NCBI RefSeq assembly: GCF_024172125.1
Contig: NZ_JAMZEA010000017.1
Location: forward strand, 1 to 64,000
Direction: 5' to 3'
DNA length: 64,000 nt
From: Actinomadura rupiterrae
Lineage (GTDB): Bacteria; Actinomycetota; Actinomycetes; Streptosporangiales; Streptosporangiaceae
Below, piece after piece: positions 63,188-64,000 of the stretch (its first letter is position 1; the number at the start of each line of letters is the position of its first letter). Both the position numbers and the translations under genes were made by a program. The notes below the pieces were generated by a model. The model made no database searches, had not been told where the DNA came from, and saw only the letters and a list, made by a program, of their open reading frames with translations.

Positions 63188-64000
63188 GCCATTCCCTCCG
63201 AGGACACGGTCGCGAGTTGGGCGAGCTGCGCGATCCGCCAGGCGTGAATCTGCTCCATGCCCCTGGCCAGCTTGTCAGCGAGGTCCCGGCCCGACAGATG
63301 GATGTACTTCATCGTGGACTCGGTGGACCGGTGCCCGGCAAAGGAAGCGATCGTGTGTAGTTCCCAGCCCATCCGGGCCAGGTCGGTCAAGCAGAGGTGC
63401 CGGGTCGTGTGCGTGGCGAAACGGGGCAGGTCAGCAGCCACGGCCAGACGTCTCACGACCTTCGACCAGGTCCACAACGTCAACGGGTCGCCGTGGTTGC
63501 GCCGCGACTCCGACAAGAACAACGGGCCACGGGCCCGGCTGATCGTCGCCCGGTGCCGCAGGTAGCACGCCAGCAGCACCCCGGTCGAGGCCGAGTACGG
63601 CACGACCCGCTCGTAACGGTTCTTGGTGGTCTCGGCGCGAACGCGCACCGTACGGCGCCCGGGATCAAGGTCGTCGGTGCGCAACGCGCACAGCTCCTCG
63701 CGGCGCAACGCCGAGTCGTAGGCCAGCGCCAGCATCACCCGATTCCGGGACGGCTCCTCCCTGGCGACCTCCAGGAAGGCCAGCCACTCCTGGTCGGTGG
63801 GGATCCAAGGCAGCTTGGTCAGACGCGGCACCAGCCCGCGTTGGTGGCCGCCGAACCGCCGCCCGGGGGTGTAGCGGCCACGCCCGACGGGGTTGGAGTC
63901 GCGCACGCCCTCCTCGATGAGGAAGTCGTAGAACAGCCGGACCGGCACCAGCCGCTGCTGGATCGTGGCGTTGGCCAGCCCCGACCCCGAATCGATCGAC
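63184..64000 (-). CDS. Tyrosine recombinase (Tn554 TnpA-like), 5' end outside the window
   Basis: The frame is open to the right edge, so the N-terminus is missing; at least 271 residues are visible. All catalytic residues are present: Arg in YDSALRREELCALR, HTTRH (His-xx-Arg), FAGHRSTESTMKYIHL (His and Tyr nucleophile). An N-terminal SAM-like domain is seen in TIQQRLVPVRLFYDFLIEEG. The stop overlaps the start of the second recombinase by 4 bp. Confidence 0.85.
   Translation of the reverse strand, partial: SIDSGSGLANATIQQRLVPVRLFYDFLIEEGVRDSNPVGRGRYTPGRRFGGHQRGLVPRLTKLPWIPTDQEWLAFLEVAREEPSRNRVMLALAYDSALRREELCALRTDDLDPGRRTVRVRAETTKNRYERVVPYSASTGVLLACYLRHRATISRARGPLFLSESRRNHGDPLTLWTWSKVVRRLAVAADLPRFATHTTRHLCLTDLARMGWELHTIASFAGHRSTESTMKYIHLSGRDLADKLARGMEQIHAWRIAQLAQLATVSSEGMA

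Larger units (their letters stand above)
60813..64000 (-). mobile_element. Element with consecutive tyrosine recombinases inserted in tnpA (partial)
   Basis: From the break in tnpA to the window edge only two overlapping minus-strand tyrosine recombinase genes are found. Consecutive recombinases, one of about 260-400 aa and one of more than 600 aa, are the hallmark of Tn554-type transposons and of recombinase-in-trio elements. The right end and the rest of the Tn3 element must lie beyond 64000. Confidence 0.6.

Overview
The window looks like chromosomal DNA of a filamentous actinobacterium, probably Streptosporangiales/Thermomonosporaceae (Actinomadura-like). This is inferred from very high GC with almost only G or C at third codon positions, GTG/TTG starts, an F420-dependent oxidoreductase, DUF3040 and DUF6194 proteins, an MmyB-type regulator, many SDR enzymes and several apparently leaderless genes (TANNNT box 6-7 nt before the start codon). 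No rRNA, tRNA or CRISPR array was seen.

Layout. 1-10.6 kb: housekeeping and envelope genes (F420 oxidoreductase, isochorismate synthase, biotin transporter BioY, spermidine-synthase-like protein, SDR, HtrA-type protease behind a perfect inverted repeat, GH10-like lipoprotein, DUF3040 protein, a possible structured RNA, RsbW-like ATPase, WYL regulator fused to a DinB-like domain). 10.7-14.6 kb: a decayed or remodelled XRE-nSTAND-WD40 gene that lacks its P-loop domain and is split by a frameshift, flanked by two small genes. 14.6-20.2 kb: secreted SGNH hydrolase with a ricin lectin domain; an SDR-SDR-Atu4866 operon divergent from its likely MmyB-type regulator, with a 29-bp operator between them; an epoxide hydrolase remnant and GC-rich repeats. 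20.3-28.2 kb: a 1189-aa protein with a degenerate AAA domain, an EamA exporter, and a DrrAB-type ABC exporter divergent from a TetR regulator. 28.2-36.2 kb: an AI-2E permease, GH3 enzyme, a MITE-like element, a secreted esterase, PAP2 phosphatase, GNAT and SDR genes. 36.3-38.2 kb: a two-gene RNA-repair operon (HD-Pnk plus RNA ligase). 38.3-42.1 kb: a terpene synthase-cytochrome P450 fusion followed by an MFS exporter, i.e. a compact terpenoid locus. 42.5-47.4 kb: a yybP-ykoY (manganese) riboswitch before a CaCA-type antiporter, then an RHH regulator-DUF4097-ABC exporter module with a TGACGTCA-like operator array. 47.5-57.1 kb: a DesK/LuxR-type two-component system, DUF6194, a double-MerR regulator with an NmrA-like oxidoreductase, an Alr-Ddl-VanZ peptidoglycan operon, small and coiled-coil proteins, and a NUDIX hydrolase. 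57.1-64 kb: nested mobile DNA. A Tn3-family transposon has cut off the 5' end of a CynX-like MFS gene, and its transposase is in turn cut by an element encoding at least two consecutive tyrosine recombinases (Tn554/RIT-like) that runs off the window.

The most unusual loci are the terpene synthase-P450 fusion, the RNA-repair operon, the P-loop-less and frame-split nSTAND gene, the riboswitch-controlled antiporter, and the operator arrays at 4.9, 18.6, 27.3 and 43.9 kb. All functions are read from sequence motifs; no database search was run.
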